64,000 nucleotides of DNA, from NCBI RefSeq assembly GCF_000371785.1, contig NZ_AQUI01000002.1, positions 4,009,276 to 4,073,275 on the forward strand, written 5' to 3'. Every line of letters starts with the position of its first letter. Position 1 is the first letter of the stretch. Below are positions 52,323 to 60,742 of this stretch, one piece after another. Both the position numbers and the translations under genes were made by a program. The DNA is from Actinopolyspora halophila DSM 43834 (lineage in GTDB: Bacteria > Actinomycetota > Actinomycetes > Mycobacteriales > Pseudonocardiaceae). The notes under the pieces were generated by a model, which was not told the origin of the DNA, searched no databases, and was given only the letters and a program-made list of their open reading frames with translations.

Positions 52323-53582
52323 TCAGTCGGCGACCTCCAGCAGAGCGATGCACTCCACGTGGTGCGTCATCGGGAACGCATCGAAGGCCTCCAGCCGAGC
52401 GAGCCGGTACCCCTCCCGTTGAAACAGCTCCAGGTCCCGCGCCAACGCCGCCGGGTCGCAGGCGACGTAGACCACCCTGCGCGGGCGGGAACTCGCCACG
52501 GCGTCGACGACGTTCCGCCCCGCCCCCTTGCGCGGTGGATCGAGCACGACGACGTCCGGGGCCGGCATCGTCGGGTCCGTGACCACGTCCTCCACCCTGC
52601 CCTCGCGCAGCCGCACCTGCGGCATGTCCGCGAGGTTGGCGGTGGCGTCCCGCACGCTGGTCCGGGCCGACTCGACGAGCACCACGTCTCCCGTGTCCCC
52701 CACCCGGTTCCCCAGCACGGCGGCGAACAAACCGACCCCTCCGTACAGGTCCCAGGCACAGCCGCCCGGGGGCACCTCGACCATGCTGTCCACCACTTCG
52801 GCGAAGCGTTCCGCCGCCTGCCGATGGACCTGCCAGAAACCGTGCGCCGCTATCGCCCACTCGCGTCCGGCGGCGGTCTCGTGGGCGACGCCCGATCCAC
52901 GCACCTTGCGGGTCTTTCCCGGTTTCCTCCCGCCCCGGCTGCGCTTCCCGCGTGCGGGCGCACCACCGGGAAGGTGCTCGGTCACGTGCAGTTCTCCGGA
53001 ACCGTCCGCGGTCACCTCGACCTCCGCTCCCGGTGTCCAGGAACTCGAAGCGACCTCGTCCACGGTCCCCTCGACGGTGATCGGACAGTCGTCCGCGGGA
53101 ATCACGCGATGACTGCGGTGTGCGCGGAATCCGGCCCGGCCCTCTTCGTCGACGGCCAGCCGCACCCGAGTACGCCAGCGCAGCGCCCCACCGGGAAGCG
53201 ACTGCACCTCCACCGGGTGTTCGATCCCGGCCAGCCTCCACAGCTGTTCGGCCACCACGGAAGCCTTCAGCTCACGCTGGGTCGCCGGATCGGCGTGCTG
53301 CCAGTCGCAGCCCCCGCAACGGTTCGTCCCCAGTGACATGTCCGCCAGGGGGCACGGTGGTGTCACCCGGCCCTCGGCCGCCTCGACGACCCGCACGGCA
53401 TCGGCCCGGCAGAACCCCCCGCCGCGGTCCTCGGTCACCTCCGCTTCGACCGTTTCCCCCGGCAGCGCGTGCCGCACGAAAACGACTCTTCCCTCGTGGC
53501 GGGCGACGCAGTGCCCGCCGTGCGCGACCGGCCCGATCTCGAGCCGGAGACGACGTCCGTTCCAGTCCGGTTTCTCGTTCAA
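52323..53582 (-). CDS. TRAM-domain RNA (uracil-5-)-methyltransferase (Rv2689c-like)
   Basis: A 419-residue protein of the TrmA/RumA (RlmD) family. The N-terminal TRAM domain is LEIGPVAHGGHCVARHEGRVVFVRHALPGE in part. The [4Fe-4S]-type cysteines lie in PPCPLADMSLG..NRCGGCDW and DDCPITV. The SAM domain has WDLYGGVGLFAA and the catalytic Cys in VYVACDPAALARDL. It should methylate a uridine in rRNA or tRNA. The TTG at 53582 overlaps the permease stop as TTGA and gives the family's normal start. Confidence 0.9.
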   Translation of the reverse strand: MNEKPDWNGRRLRLEIGPVAHGGHCVARHEGRVVFVRHALPGETVEAEVTEDRGGGFCRADAVRVVEAAEGRVTPPCPLADMSLGTNRCGGCDWQHADPATQRELKASVVAEQLWRLAGIEHPVEVQSLPGGALRWRTRVRLAVDEEGRAGFRAHRSHRVIPADDCPITVEGTVDEVASSSWTPGAEVEVTADGSGELHVTEHLPGGAPARGKRSRGGRKPGKTRKVRGSGVAHETAAGREWAIAAHGFWQVHRQAAERFAEVVDSMVEVPPGGCAWDLYGGVGLFAAVLGNRVGDTGDVVLVESARTSVRDATANLADMPQVRLREGRVEDVVTDPTMPAPDVVVLDPPRKGAGRNVVDAVASSRPRRVVYVACDPAALARDLELFQREGYRLARLEAFDAFPMTHHVECIALLEVAD

Positions 53583-55585
53583 CGCTGGTCGTTTCCCTTC
53601 CCCTCTTGTCCGGCACCCCAGCGCACCGAACGACGCGGTGTCGGCGCACGCAGATCGACCCTGTTCGAGGACTCGAGCTGCCAGGGAACGCTCGTGACCA
53701 TCACTCCCGGCTCGAACAGCAACCTGCTCTTGAGCCGCAGGGCACTCTGGTTGTGCAGCAGTTGTTCCCACCAGCGCCCCACCACGTATTCCGGAATGAA
53801 CACCGTGACGACGTCGCGCGGACTACCTTTACGAATTCTTTTCACATACTCGACGACCGGGCGCGTGATCTCCCGATACGGGGACTCGAGGACCTTCAGC
53901 GGAACGGACACGCCGCGCTCCTCCCATGCGGCCACGAGCTGCCTCGTCTCCGAATCGTCCACGTTGACGGTGATGGCCTCCAACTCGTCGGGACGAGTGG
54001 CCCGCGCGTAAGCCAGCGCTCGCTTGCTCGGCAGGTGCAGCTGGGACACCAGCACGAGACCGTAGTTGCGCGCGGGCAGGACGGTCTGCCCCTCGGCACG
54101 TCGCAGCTCCTCCGCGACCCGCACGTAGTGCTTCCGAATCCCCACCATCAGCAGGTAGCTGGCCACCATGGCCCCGAGAGCTATCCAGGCTCCGTGCACG
54201 AACTTCGTGACCAGCACTATGACCAGCACCGTAGCCGTCATGCCCAGCCCGACGGAATTGATCGCACGCGCTCTGCCGATCTGCTTGCGCGCCTCCGGGT
54301 CGGTCACCTCGCGCAGCCGGCGGTTCCAGTGCCGGATCATCCCGCTCTGGCTGAAGACGAACGAGACGAACACGCCGACGATGTAGAGCTGGATGAGCTT
54401 GGTCACCTCGGCCTCGAAGACCAGCACCAACACGATGGCGAACCCCGCGAGGAACAGGATGCCGTTGGAAAACGTCAGCCGGTCCCCTCTGGTGTGCAGC
54501 TGCCGGGGCAGGTACCGGTCCTGGGCGAGCACCGACCCCAGCAGCGGGAAACCGTTGAAAGCGGTGTTGGCCGCCAGCACCAGGATCAGCCCGGTGAAGA
54601 AGATCAGGTAGTACACGGCCGGTTGAAAACCGCCGAAGACCGCTCCGGCCAGCTGGGCGATCAGCGTCTTCTGCTCGTACCCGGCCGGAGCTCCGATCAA
54701 CTGCTGCTCCGGGTCCTGCACGATCAGCACACCGGTGGTCCTGGCCAGCAGCAACAACCCCATGAACATGGCGACCGCTACCAGCCCCATCATCAGCAGC
54801 GTTGTGGCGGCGTTGCGCGACTTGGGTTTGCGGAAGGCGGGCACACCGTTGCTGATCGCCTCCACTCCGGTCAGCGCGGCACTCCCCGAGGAAAAGGCGC
54901 GCAACACCAGGAAGACGAAACCCAACCCGGCCAGCTGGGAGGGCTCCTGGGCCAGCTCGAATCCCGCGCTCTCCGCGCGCAGCTCGTCCCCGAGCACGTA
55001 GGTGCGGTACAGCCCCACACCGATCATGCCGAGGATCCCGAGGGCGAAGGCGTAGGTGGGAACGGCGAACATCGTCCCCGACTCCCGCACTCCGCGCAGG
55101 TTCACCGCCGTCAGCACGACGATCGCTCCCACGGCGAACGCCGCCTTGTGGGTGGCCACGAACGGGACCAGCGAGCCTATGTTGGCCGCGGCCGAGGATA
55201 TGGACACCGCCACGGTGAGGACGTAGTCGACCATCAGCGCACTGGCCACCGCCACCCCCCATCTGGATCCGTGGTTGACGGTGGCCACCTCGTAGTCACC
55301 CCCGCCCGAGGCGTAGGCCCGCACGTTCTGGCGGTAGGAGGCCACCACGACCAACATCACGGCGGCGACCACCAACCCCACCCACGGGCTGATCGCGTAG
55401 GCCGACACTCCGGCCACGGACAGCGTGAGAAGGATCTCCTCCGGCGCGTAGGCGACGCTGGACATCGGATCCGACGCGAACACCGGCAGGGCGATGCGCT
55501 TGGGCAGCAATGTGTGCGACAACCGATCGCTGCGGAAAGGTCGCCCCACCAACAGACGCTTGGCCATGGTCGCGAGCTTGGGCAC
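53579..55585 (-). CDS. APC-family permease (Rv2690c-like)
   Basis: A 668-residue membrane protein with 12 predicted helices in the first 440 residues and a C-terminal soluble domain (VPLKVLESPYREITRPVVEYVKRIRKGSPRDVVTVFIPEYVVG). LPVFASDPMSSVAYAPEEIL and SALTGVEAISNGVPAFRKPKSRNA are typical of the amino-acid/KUP-like APC proteins next to trkA genes in actinobacteria. Neighbouring TrkA proteins suggest potassium or amino acid transport. GTG at 55585 has no Shine-Dalgarno and lies 7 bases after a TACGCT box, so it is probably leaderless. Confidence 0.92.
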   Translation of the reverse strand: MPKLATMAKRLLVGRPFRSDRLSHTLLPKRIALPVFASDPMSSVAYAPEEILLTLSVAGVSAYAISPWVGLVVAAVMLVVVASYRQNVRAYASGGGDYEVATVNHGSRWGVAVASALMVDYVLTVAVSISSAAANIGSLVPFVATHKAAFAVGAIVVLTAVNLRGVRESGTMFAVPTYAFALGILGMIGVGLYRTYVLGDELRAESAGFELAQEPSQLAGLGFVFLVLRAFSSGSAALTGVEAISNGVPAFRKPKSRNAATTLLMMGLVAVAMFMGLLLLARTTGVLIVQDPEQQLIGAPAGYEQKTLIAQLAGAVFGGFQPAVYYLIFFTGLILVLAANTAFNGFPLLGSVLAQDRYLPRQLHTRGDRLTFSNGILFLAGFAIVLVLVFEAEVTKLIQLYIVGVFVSFVFSQSGMIRHWNRRLREVTDPEARKQIGRARAINSVGLGMTATVLVIVLVTKFVHGAWIALGAMVASYLLMVGIRKHYVRVAEELRRAEGQTVLPARNYGLVLVSQLHLPSKRALAYARATRPDELEAITVNVDDSETRQLVAAWEERGVSVPLKVLESPYREITRPVVEYVKRIRKGSPRDVVTVFIPEYVVGRWWEQLLHNQSALRLKSRLLFEPGVMVTSVPWQLESSNRVDLRAPTPRRSVRWGAGQEGKGNDQR

Positions 55586-55592
55586 GACCCAG

Positions 55593-55598
55593 AGCGTA
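55593..55598 (-). promoter_or_regulatory. -10 box for the leaderless APC permease transcript
   Basis: TACGCT on the minus strand ends 7 bases before the GTG start. Just upstream is an inverted repeat (55607-55615 with 55620-55627, half-site CACCG) in the -35 region that could bind a repressor. Confidence 0.45.
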
Positions 55599-55606
55599 AG
55601 GGCCGA

Positions 55607-55627
55607 GGATCACCGGACTCGGTGACC
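55607..55627. promoter_or_regulatory. Inverted repeat in the permease promoter
   Basis: GGATCACCG and CGGTGACC are separated by GACT. The repeat lies between the divergent permease and trkA genes; the rest of the 373-bp spacer (55586-55958) shows no gene that I can support. Confidence 0.4.
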
Positions 55628-55958
55628 CTCGGTCCTCGTAGCGGCCGCCGTGCCCCCGCGGGGACACAACTCACCCGGAACTGCCGCGGACTTTCGTCCG
55701 CCGGAGTGGAACGCACGGATTCCCCGCTTTCGGAACTCCCAGGGAACGGACGTGAAAACCCCTGTGGACGAACGGCTCCGTTCACCCGATACGGTGCATC
55801 AGCCCGGATGCGGTGGCCTCGTTCGCGGGAATGAATTCCGGCCGAGGAAGAAGGACGCGGAATTCCGTCATCCGAGGAGTACTGTCATGGTCGTGGGACG
55901 GTTCACCGAATCGCCCCGCGGTCGATCCGGAAACCAGCCGAGAGCGAGGAAACCGGTC

Positions 55959-56624
55959 GTGCATGTTGTGATCCTGGGCTGCGGCCGAGTCGGAGCTTCC
56001 CTGGCCGCGGCGCTGCAACGGCTCGGTCACACCGTGGCGGTGGTGGACAAGGACCCCGAGTCCTTCCACCGACTGAGCAAGGAGTTCCGCGGAAGGCACG
56101 TCACGGGTAACGGTTTCGACAAGGACGTGCTCGCCGAGGCGGGCATCGAGCAGGCCGGGGCCTTCGCCGCCGTTTCCAACGGGGACAACTCCAACATAGT
56201 CTCCGCCAGGGTGGCACGCGAAACGTTCGGCGTGGAACAAGTCGTCGCCCGTATCTACGACCCCAAGCGGGCCGAGGTCTACCAGCGTCTCGGGATCCCC
56301 ACCGTGGCCACCGTCCCCTGGACGACCGATCGTTTCCTGCGCATGCTCCTCCCCGAGGGGGCGGCCACGGAATGGCGGGACCCCTCCGGGTCGGTCGCCG
56401 TGCTGCGGCTCCCCCTGCACGAGGACTGGGTCGGCAAACGGGTCCGCGACCTGGAAACGGCGCTCGGCTGCCGAGTGGCGTTCGTGATGCGCTTCGGCAA
56501 CGGGGTGCTCCCGCAGTCCAACACCGTCGTCCAGGCCGACGACACCGTCTACGCGGCCACCCTGTCCGGCACTGTCACCGATGTCACGGCCACCGCGCAG
56601 CGCCCACCCGAGGAGGGGGAGTAA
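55959..56624 (+). CDS. ceoB: TrkA-type potassium uptake protein, first copy
   Basis: A 221-residue cytoplasmic regulator of K+ transport. The RCK_N domain begins VHVVILGCGRVGASLAAALQRLGHTVAVVDKDP with a GxGxxG NAD-binding motif, followed by GNGFDKDVLAEAGIEQA. The RCK_C domain runs from about 145 to the end. GTG at 55959 (GAGGAAA upstream) is chosen because it starts the fold; an ATG at 55887 would add 24 unrelated residues. It overlaps the second trkA gene (TAATG). The pair equals mycobacterial ceoB/ceoC. Confidence 0.92.
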   Translation: MHVVILGCGRVGASLAAALQRLGHTVAVVDKDPESFHRLSKEFRGRHVTGNGFDKDVLAEAGIEQAGAFAAVSNGDNSNIVSARVARETFGVEQVVARIYDPKRAEVYQRLGIPTVATVPWTTDRFLRMLLPEGAATEWRDPSGSVAVLRLPLHEDWVGKRVRDLETALGCRVAFVMRFGNGVLPQSNTVVQADDTVYAATLSGTVTDVTATAQRPPEEGE

Positions 56625-57295
56625 TGCGTGTCGCGATCGCCGGCGCAGGCGCCGTCGGACAGTCCATAGCCAAGGAGCTGTTGGAGGGCGGGCATCAGAT
56701 CATGCTCCTCGAGCGCTCCACCGGGAACTACCACCCCAGATCCATCCCCGATGCCCAGTGGGTGCACGCCGATGCCTGCGAGCTGTCCTCCCTCGAAGAG
56801 GCAGGCATCGAAACCTGCGACGTCGTGATCGCCGCTACGGGCGACGACAAGGTGAACCTCGTGGTCTCGCTACTGACCAAGACCGAGTTCGCGGTACGAC
56901 GCGTCGCGGCCCGCGTGAACGACCCCCAGAACGAATGGTTGTTCACCGAGGCCTGGGGAGTGGACGTGGCTGTTTCCACCCCGCGAATGCTCGCCGCCAT
57001 GGTGGAGGAAGCGGTCAGCGTCGGAGACGTCGTCCGGCTCATGACCCTGCGCCAGGGTCAGGCCAACCTCGTGGAGATGACCCTGCCCGAGGGCACACCG
57101 CTGGCGGGACACCGAGTCAGGGATCTGACCCTCCCCCGGGACGCCGCACTCGTGGCGATACTCCGGCGCGGACGGGTGATCGTCCCCCAGTCCGACGACC
57201 CGCTGGAGGTGGGCGACGAAATGCTGTTCATCGCCCCGGAGGAACTCGAACACCGCATCAGCGAACTGGTCCACGACCCGCCGGGGCTCGACTGA
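56624..57295 (+). CDS. ceoC: TrkA-type potassium uptake protein, second copy
   Basis: A 223-residue paralogue of the preceding protein. It starts MRVAIAGAGAVGQSIAKELLEGGHQIMLLER with GAGAVG as NAD-binding motif, has DACELSSLEEAGI and VVIAATGDDKVNLV, then RCK_C from about 140 (MTLPEGTPLAGHRVRDLTLPRDAALVAILR in part). ATG at 56624 shares a base with the previous stop and has GGAGGGGGAG upstream. The two proteins probably form a hetero-assembly that gates a Trk channel, which is not encoded here. Confidence 0.93.
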   Translation: MRVAIAGAGAVGQSIAKELLEGGHQIMLLERSTGNYHPRSIPDAQWVHADACELSSLEEAGIETCDVVIAATGDDKVNLVVSLLTKTEFAVRRVAARVNDPQNEWLFTEAWGVDVAVSTPRMLAAMVEEAVSVGDVVRLMTLRQGQANLVEMTLPEGTPLAGHRVRDLTLPRDAALVAILRRGRVIVPQSDDPLEVGDEMLFIAPEELEHRISELVHDPPGLD

Positions 57296-57355
57296 CCGAT
57301 GTCGTCAGCTCTCCCGCGTCGTAAGTAGTCACTGGGCGGAACCTCTCACGGGCTC

Positions 57356-58174
57356 TCACCCGGTGGCGGGCCGCCCGGAAGCGGGAGGCTCCTCCCCCTG
57401 CTGCGCTCCGGAGCCCGCCGCTGTCGTCACCGTCTGCAGTTCGGCGATCTTGTTGGCCCGTCGAATCGCCCAAACGGTGATCAACAGGGCCAGTGCGGTG
57501 AGCGGATAGCTCATCGCGATCCGCGCGAAGGCCAGCCACCCCGTCTCGTCCGCCGCGTAGAGCCACTGCTGCACCACGAACTTGGCGATGAAGACCACGG
57601 TCCAGGACAGCGTGGCCAGGTCGTACCCGCGCAACGCCCTGCGCTGGTGCCGCCAGGAGAAACCACTGCCGTTGAGCACCGACCAGGCGACACCGACCAA
57701 CGGCCACCGCACGACTGTCGAGATCAGGAAGACTCCGCCGTAGATCAGGCTGGTCCAGATACCGAGCAGGAAGAATCCCTTGGCGTCCCCGGTCCGGTAC
57801 GCGATGAAGGAACAGACCACGACACCGAACACACCCGATATCGCGGGCTGCAGAGGTTCCTTGCGGATGACGCGTGCCACGGCTATCAACAGGGAGACCG
57901 CGATGGCGATCCAAATGGCCGGGATCATTCCGACCAACGAGTTCGCCACCACGAACACGACGATGGGCACCGCGGAGTAGGCGAGTCCGCTGACGCCGCC
58001 CATCTGTTGCAGCAACGTCTGCTCGGTCCCGCCGGCCCCTGCCGAGGGACGTAACCCGAACGGTGCCTTGGCTTCCCCCGCCGAGTCGGACTCGACAGGA
58101 TCGGCTGACGCCGCGTCAGTAGACCCCCCGCGAGGTGTTTGCCCTTCGGGGGTCGATGAACTGGATTCGGTCAT
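57356..58174 (-). CDS. DUF3159 membrane protein (Rv2693c-like)
   Basis: A 272-residue protein with an acidic N-terminal 50 residues and about five to six membrane helices in the rest. LLQQMGGVSGLAYSAVPIVVFVVAN and GKGFFLLGIWTSLIYGGVFL-type segments (here AKGFFLLGIWTSLIYGGVFL) are DUF3159 hallmarks. The function is unknown. ATG at 58174 overlaps the stop of the OB-fold gene by 4 bases (ATGA), so translation is coupled. The gene order matches mycobacteria. Confidence 0.9.
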   Translation of the reverse strand: MTESSSSTPEGQTPRGGSTDAASADPVESDSAGEAKAPFGLRPSAGAGGTEQTLLQQMGGVSGLAYSAVPIVVFVVANSLVGMIPAIWIAIAVSLLIAVARVIRKEPLQPAISGVFGVVVCSFIAYRTGDAKGFFLLGIWTSLIYGGVFLISTVVRWPLVGVAWSVLNGSGFSWRHQRRALRGYDLATLSWTVVFIAKFVVQQWLYAADETGWLAFARIAMSYPLTALALLITVWAIRRANKIAELQTVTTAAGSGAQQGEEPPASGRPATG

Positions 58175-58548
58175 GCGGTGTTCTGCAACTCGTAGTAGGG
58201 GTTGTAAAGAACCTTGTGTCCGTCACGATCGGCAATTCGACCCCGCGCCTTGATGGTTCGGCCGGGATCTATCCCGATGATCTTCCGTCTGCCGAGCCAA
58301 ACCAACGTCACGCCCTCGGTGCCGTCGTACAGCTCCGCTTCCAGAGTCGGAACCGAGGCCTTCGGGACCATACCGACACAGCGGAGCCGGCCGAGCACCT
58401 CCGCCTGTTCGCCACACTTGCAGTCACACGCGCGCCGCGCCCCGCTCGCCTGTGACATCTCGGAGAGGTCATCGGCGTCGAGCTCGGCGACGTCGCTGGT
58501 GAGACGGCGTACGAGACGACGTAGGTAGCCGTCCCCGGTATTGCTCAT
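58171..58548 (-). CDS. OB-fold nucleic-acid-binding protein (Rv2694c-like)
   Basis: A 125-residue protein. ATG at 58548 (GGGAG upstream) begins MSNTGDGYLRRLVRRLTSDVAELDADDL. The OB-fold part is EVLGRLRCVGMVPKASVPTLEAELYDGTEGVTLVWLGRRKIIGI in pieces, ending GHKVLYNPYYEL. A cluster ACDCKCGE may bind metal. Such OB-fold proteins are found with DUF3159 and DUF3710 throughout actinobacteria; their ligand is not known. Confidence 0.9.
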   Translation of the reverse strand: MSNTGDGYLRRLVRRLTSDVAELDADDLSEMSQASGARRACDCKCGEQAEVLGRLRCVGMVPKASVPTLEAELYDGTEGVTLVWLGRRKIIGIDPGRTIKARGRIADRDGHKVLYNPYYELQNTA

Positions 58549-58708
58549 CTCGCGCTCCCGTGCGCAGTGGGCCTCGTGACCCGTGCAGGTTACACCCGTG
58601 CGATTACAGCCTAGCCGTGTCCGATTCCCGCGTCTGCGACTCGGCGGAAAACGACCACGTTCTCCTGTCGGAGAGCCGGTACGGGAGCACCCGACGGGGA
58701 AACGCGCA

Positions 58709-59347
58709 TCAGGCCTGCGCCTGTTCCTGCTGTTGTTGGAGGTGCGCGGCGATCTCCTCGGGCAATTCGATCGGCAACGGAGTGCGCACCGGCATCGGCT
58801 CCGAGCCACGGTCCACCACTGCTTCGTCGATCACCGCGTAGAGCAGCTTCGTGCAGGCGTCGAGATCGGCGGCCGGGCTCGCCGCCACACCGCGCAACAA
58901 CCAGCGCGGCCCGTCCACGCCCACGAAGCGCAGTGAGGTCTTCGCGGTCTCGGCGACCAGTTCGGTGTCCCAGCCCCCGTCCTCGAAACGCACGGTCGCC
59001 CCGTCGGAACGCAGCTGATCCACCAGTTCCTGGCGGACCTCCTGCCAAAGATCACCTGTTCGTGGGGCGGCGAACGCGCTCACAGTCAGCCTTCCCGAGG
59101 GGGTGAGCAGGTGAACCGCCCGCACCGGCCCCTCCGGGTCGATCTCCACCTGCAACTGACTGTTCTCGGGAACGGGCAACCGCACGGACCCGAGATCCAG
59201 TCGCTCGATCTCGTCGTCCGGGGCTTCCTGCTTGTCGTATGGGCCGCCCTCGACGACGGACTCGTCCTGCCCACGGTGTTCGTCGTCGAATCCGGAATCG
59301 TCGTCCACTCGGTCGTTCCGCCCGCCGCGACGGCGCCATCCGAACAT
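58709..59347 (-). CDS. DUF3710 protein (Rv2696c-like)
   Basis: A 212-residue soluble protein. The ATG at 59347 follows GGAGG by nine bases and gives the family start MFGWRRRG. An acidic linker is followed by RLDLGSVRLPVPENSQLQVEID, HLLTPSGRLTVSAFAAPRTGDLW and FVGVDGPRWLLRGVAAS, which define DUF3710. The C-terminus is a Gln-rich helix (HLQQQQEQAQA). It begins 4 bp after the dut stop and so is in the dut operon. No function is known. Confidence 0.9.
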   Translation of the reverse strand: MFGWRRRGGRNDRVDDDSGFDDEHRGQDESVVEGGPYDKQEAPDDEIERLDLGSVRLPVPENSQLQVEIDPEGPVRAVHLLTPSGRLTVSAFAAPRTGDLWQEVRQELVDQLRSDGATVRFEDGGWDTELVAETAKTSLRFVGVDGPRWLLRGVAASPAADLDACTKLLYAVIDEAVVDRGSEPMPVRTPLPIELPEEIAAHLQQQQEQAQA

Positions 59348-59351
59348 CCCC

Positions 59352-59858
59352 TCAGACCTCCGTATTACCGGTCGTGTTGCCCACGGTCCCGGCGTCGATC
59401 GAATCAACCAACGCCCCGTGGCCTCCGGTGGAACCATATCCGCCGGTGCCACGCACGGACTCTGGCAGTTGGGCGACTTCTTCGAAAGCGGCCTGCTCGA
59501 CACGCTGTATCACCAACTGGGCTATTCGGTCCCCGCGCAGCAGATTCAACCTCTGCTCCGGATCGTGATTGATCAGACACACCTTGATCTCCCCACGATA
59601 GCCCGCGTCGATCGTGCCCGGCGCGTTCACCACGCCGAGGCCCGATCTGGCGGCCAGCCCGGAACGCGGGTGCACGAACCCCGCGTAGCCCTCGGGCAGA
59701 GCTATCGCGACCCCGGTGCCGACCACGGCACGTTCCCCCGGGCGAAGTTCGAGGTCCTCGGTCGTGACGAGGTCGGCTCCCGCGTCCCCCGTTCGCGCGT
59801 AGGACGGTATCGGCACTTCGGAATCGGTACGAGTCAGCAGGACCTTCACGCTTGGCAC
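59352..59858 (-). CDS. dut: dUTP diphosphatase
   Basis: Dut hydrolyses dUTP to dUMP, which keeps uracil out of DNA and feeds thymidylate synthesis. The 168-residue trimeric-type enzyme has its five motifs: [37 protein letters not shown] and the C-terminal [13 protein letters not shown] choose the GTG at 59858, where the family starts and which lies 8 bases after a TAGTCT box with no Shine-Dalgarno; a TTG nine bases upstream lies within the -10 box itself. Divergent from DUF3093. Confidence 0.94.
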   Translation of the reverse strand: MPSVKVLLTRTDSEVPIPSYARTGDAGADLVTTEDLELRPGERAVVGTGVAIALPEGYAGFVHPRSGLAARSGLGVVNAPGTIDAGYRGEIKVCLINHDPEQRLNLLRGDRIAQLVIQRVEQAAFEEVAQLPESVRGTGGYGSTGGHGALVDSIDAGTVGNTTGNTEV

Positions 59859-59866
59859 GAGGAACA

Positions 59867-59876
59867 AGACTACCCT
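59867..59876. promoter_or_regulatory. Overlapping divergent -10 boxes of dut and DUF3093
   Basis: The ten bases AGACTACCCT hold TAGTCT on the minus strand (59872-59867, for dut) and TACCCT on the plus strand (59871-59876, for DUF3093). Both boxes are 6-8 bases from a GTG start, so both transcripts would be leaderless, and the two promoters share two base pairs. Confidence 0.5.
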
Positions 59877-59882
59877 GGAGAC

Positions 59883-60389
59883 GTGTCGGAAAGTTCAGAA
59901 GCGGGGCTCGTGGGCGGTTCGCCGTCCGAGACGTCGAAGAGGCGCGGGCACTTCCGCTACCGGGAACGGGTACACGCCTCGTGGTGGAGTTGGCCGCTGC
60001 CTCTCGTCGCGGCGACTCTGCTCGCGGCCGAAGTGCACATGGGCTATCCCGGGCTTCGCGCCTGGCTTCCCTACGTGGTGCTGCTCCCGCTCTCGCTCGC
60101 GCTGCCCGTGCTGCTGAGCAGGTTGCGCATCCTCGTCACCGACGAGGAGCTCGTGGTCGGCAACGCACGGCTGCCGCTGCGTTTCGTGTCCGAGGTCGAG
60201 GTGATTCCGCGCGAACGCAAGCAACGTGCCCTCGGTCCCGAACTCGACCCGGCGGCTTTTCTGGTCCACCGACCGTGGGCTCCGACGGCCGTGCGGATCT
60301 GGCTGGAGGACCCCGAGGATCCGACACCCTACTGGGTGGTCAGCACCCGCCATCCCGAACGATTGGCCGCCGAGCTGAACACGGAGTGA
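59883..60389 (+). CDS. DUF3093 membrane protein (Rv2698-like)
   Basis: A 168-residue protein with two membrane helices (about 37-52 and 59-82), followed by a soluble domain: [32 protein letters not shown] and [30 protein letters not shown] in part. This is DUF3093, always found next to dut in actinobacteria; the soluble part resembles PH-like membrane proteins. GTG at 59883 has GGAG only 2 bases before it, so leaderless initiation is more likely than a Shine-Dalgarno. Function unknown. Confidence 0.9.
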   Translation: MSESSEAGLVGGSPSETSKRRGHFRYRERVHASWWSWPLPLVAATLLAAEVHMGYPGLRAWLPYVVLLPLSLALPVLLSRLRILVTDEELVVGNARLPLRFVSEVEVIPRERKQRALGPELDPAAFLVHRPWAPTAVRIWLEDPEDPTPYWVVSTRHPERLAAELNTE

Positions 60390-60391
60390 CC

Positions 60392-60412
60392 CCGGAGGTC
60401 TCGCACCTCCGG
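60392..60412 (+). terminator. Hairpin terminator after DUF3093
   Basis: CCGGAGGT (60392-60399) pairs perfectly with ACCTCCGG (60405-60412) around 5 nt, 2 bases after the stop codon. A second perfect hairpin (60473-60497) lies within the adjoining repeat. Confidence 0.7.
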
Positions 60413-60430
60413 AGCCGCGCTCCTCGGAGA

Positions 60431-60653
60431 GCGCGCGGATTGGGCGAGTACCCGCTCGGGCGGGTCGGTCGTCGGAAAGCGGCGGAGCCGCTTTCCGCCA
60501 TCCACGAAGTCGCCGCCGCGGGTTGTCCCGTGGTGTTCTCGCGCGGACGGTCCCGACGTCGTGCAGCACCGCTACCCGATCTCGGGGCGCTCGTTCACGA
60601 GCCCGCGGGAGGGTCCGTCAAGCAAGCACCCACGCGAACCGATCCGCGCAACC
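60431..60653 (+). repeat. Structured interspersed repeat, copy 3
   Basis: This copy shares CGCGCGGATTG-GCGAGT and CGGGCGGG with copy 2 and CTACCCGATCTCGGGG, GAGCCCGCGGGAGG, GTCAAGC and ACGCGAACCG with copy 1. Stems: an 11-bp perfect hairpin CGGAAAGCGGC/GCCGCTTTCCG (60473-60497), the outer stem CCGCGGGTT (60516-60524) with GAGCCCGCGG (60599-60608), and the inner stem GTCCCGA (60550-60556) with TCGGGGC (60582-60588). It fills most of the 353-bp gap between DUF3093 and DUF4193. Confidence 0.65.
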
Positions 60654-60742
60654 TCTCGAGCTCGTCCCGTGAAACAGCGGACTGGACATGCGCGTGCTCC
60701 CGCTCATGTCCAGTCCGCCTCAACCCGCCGTGAACATGCGGA

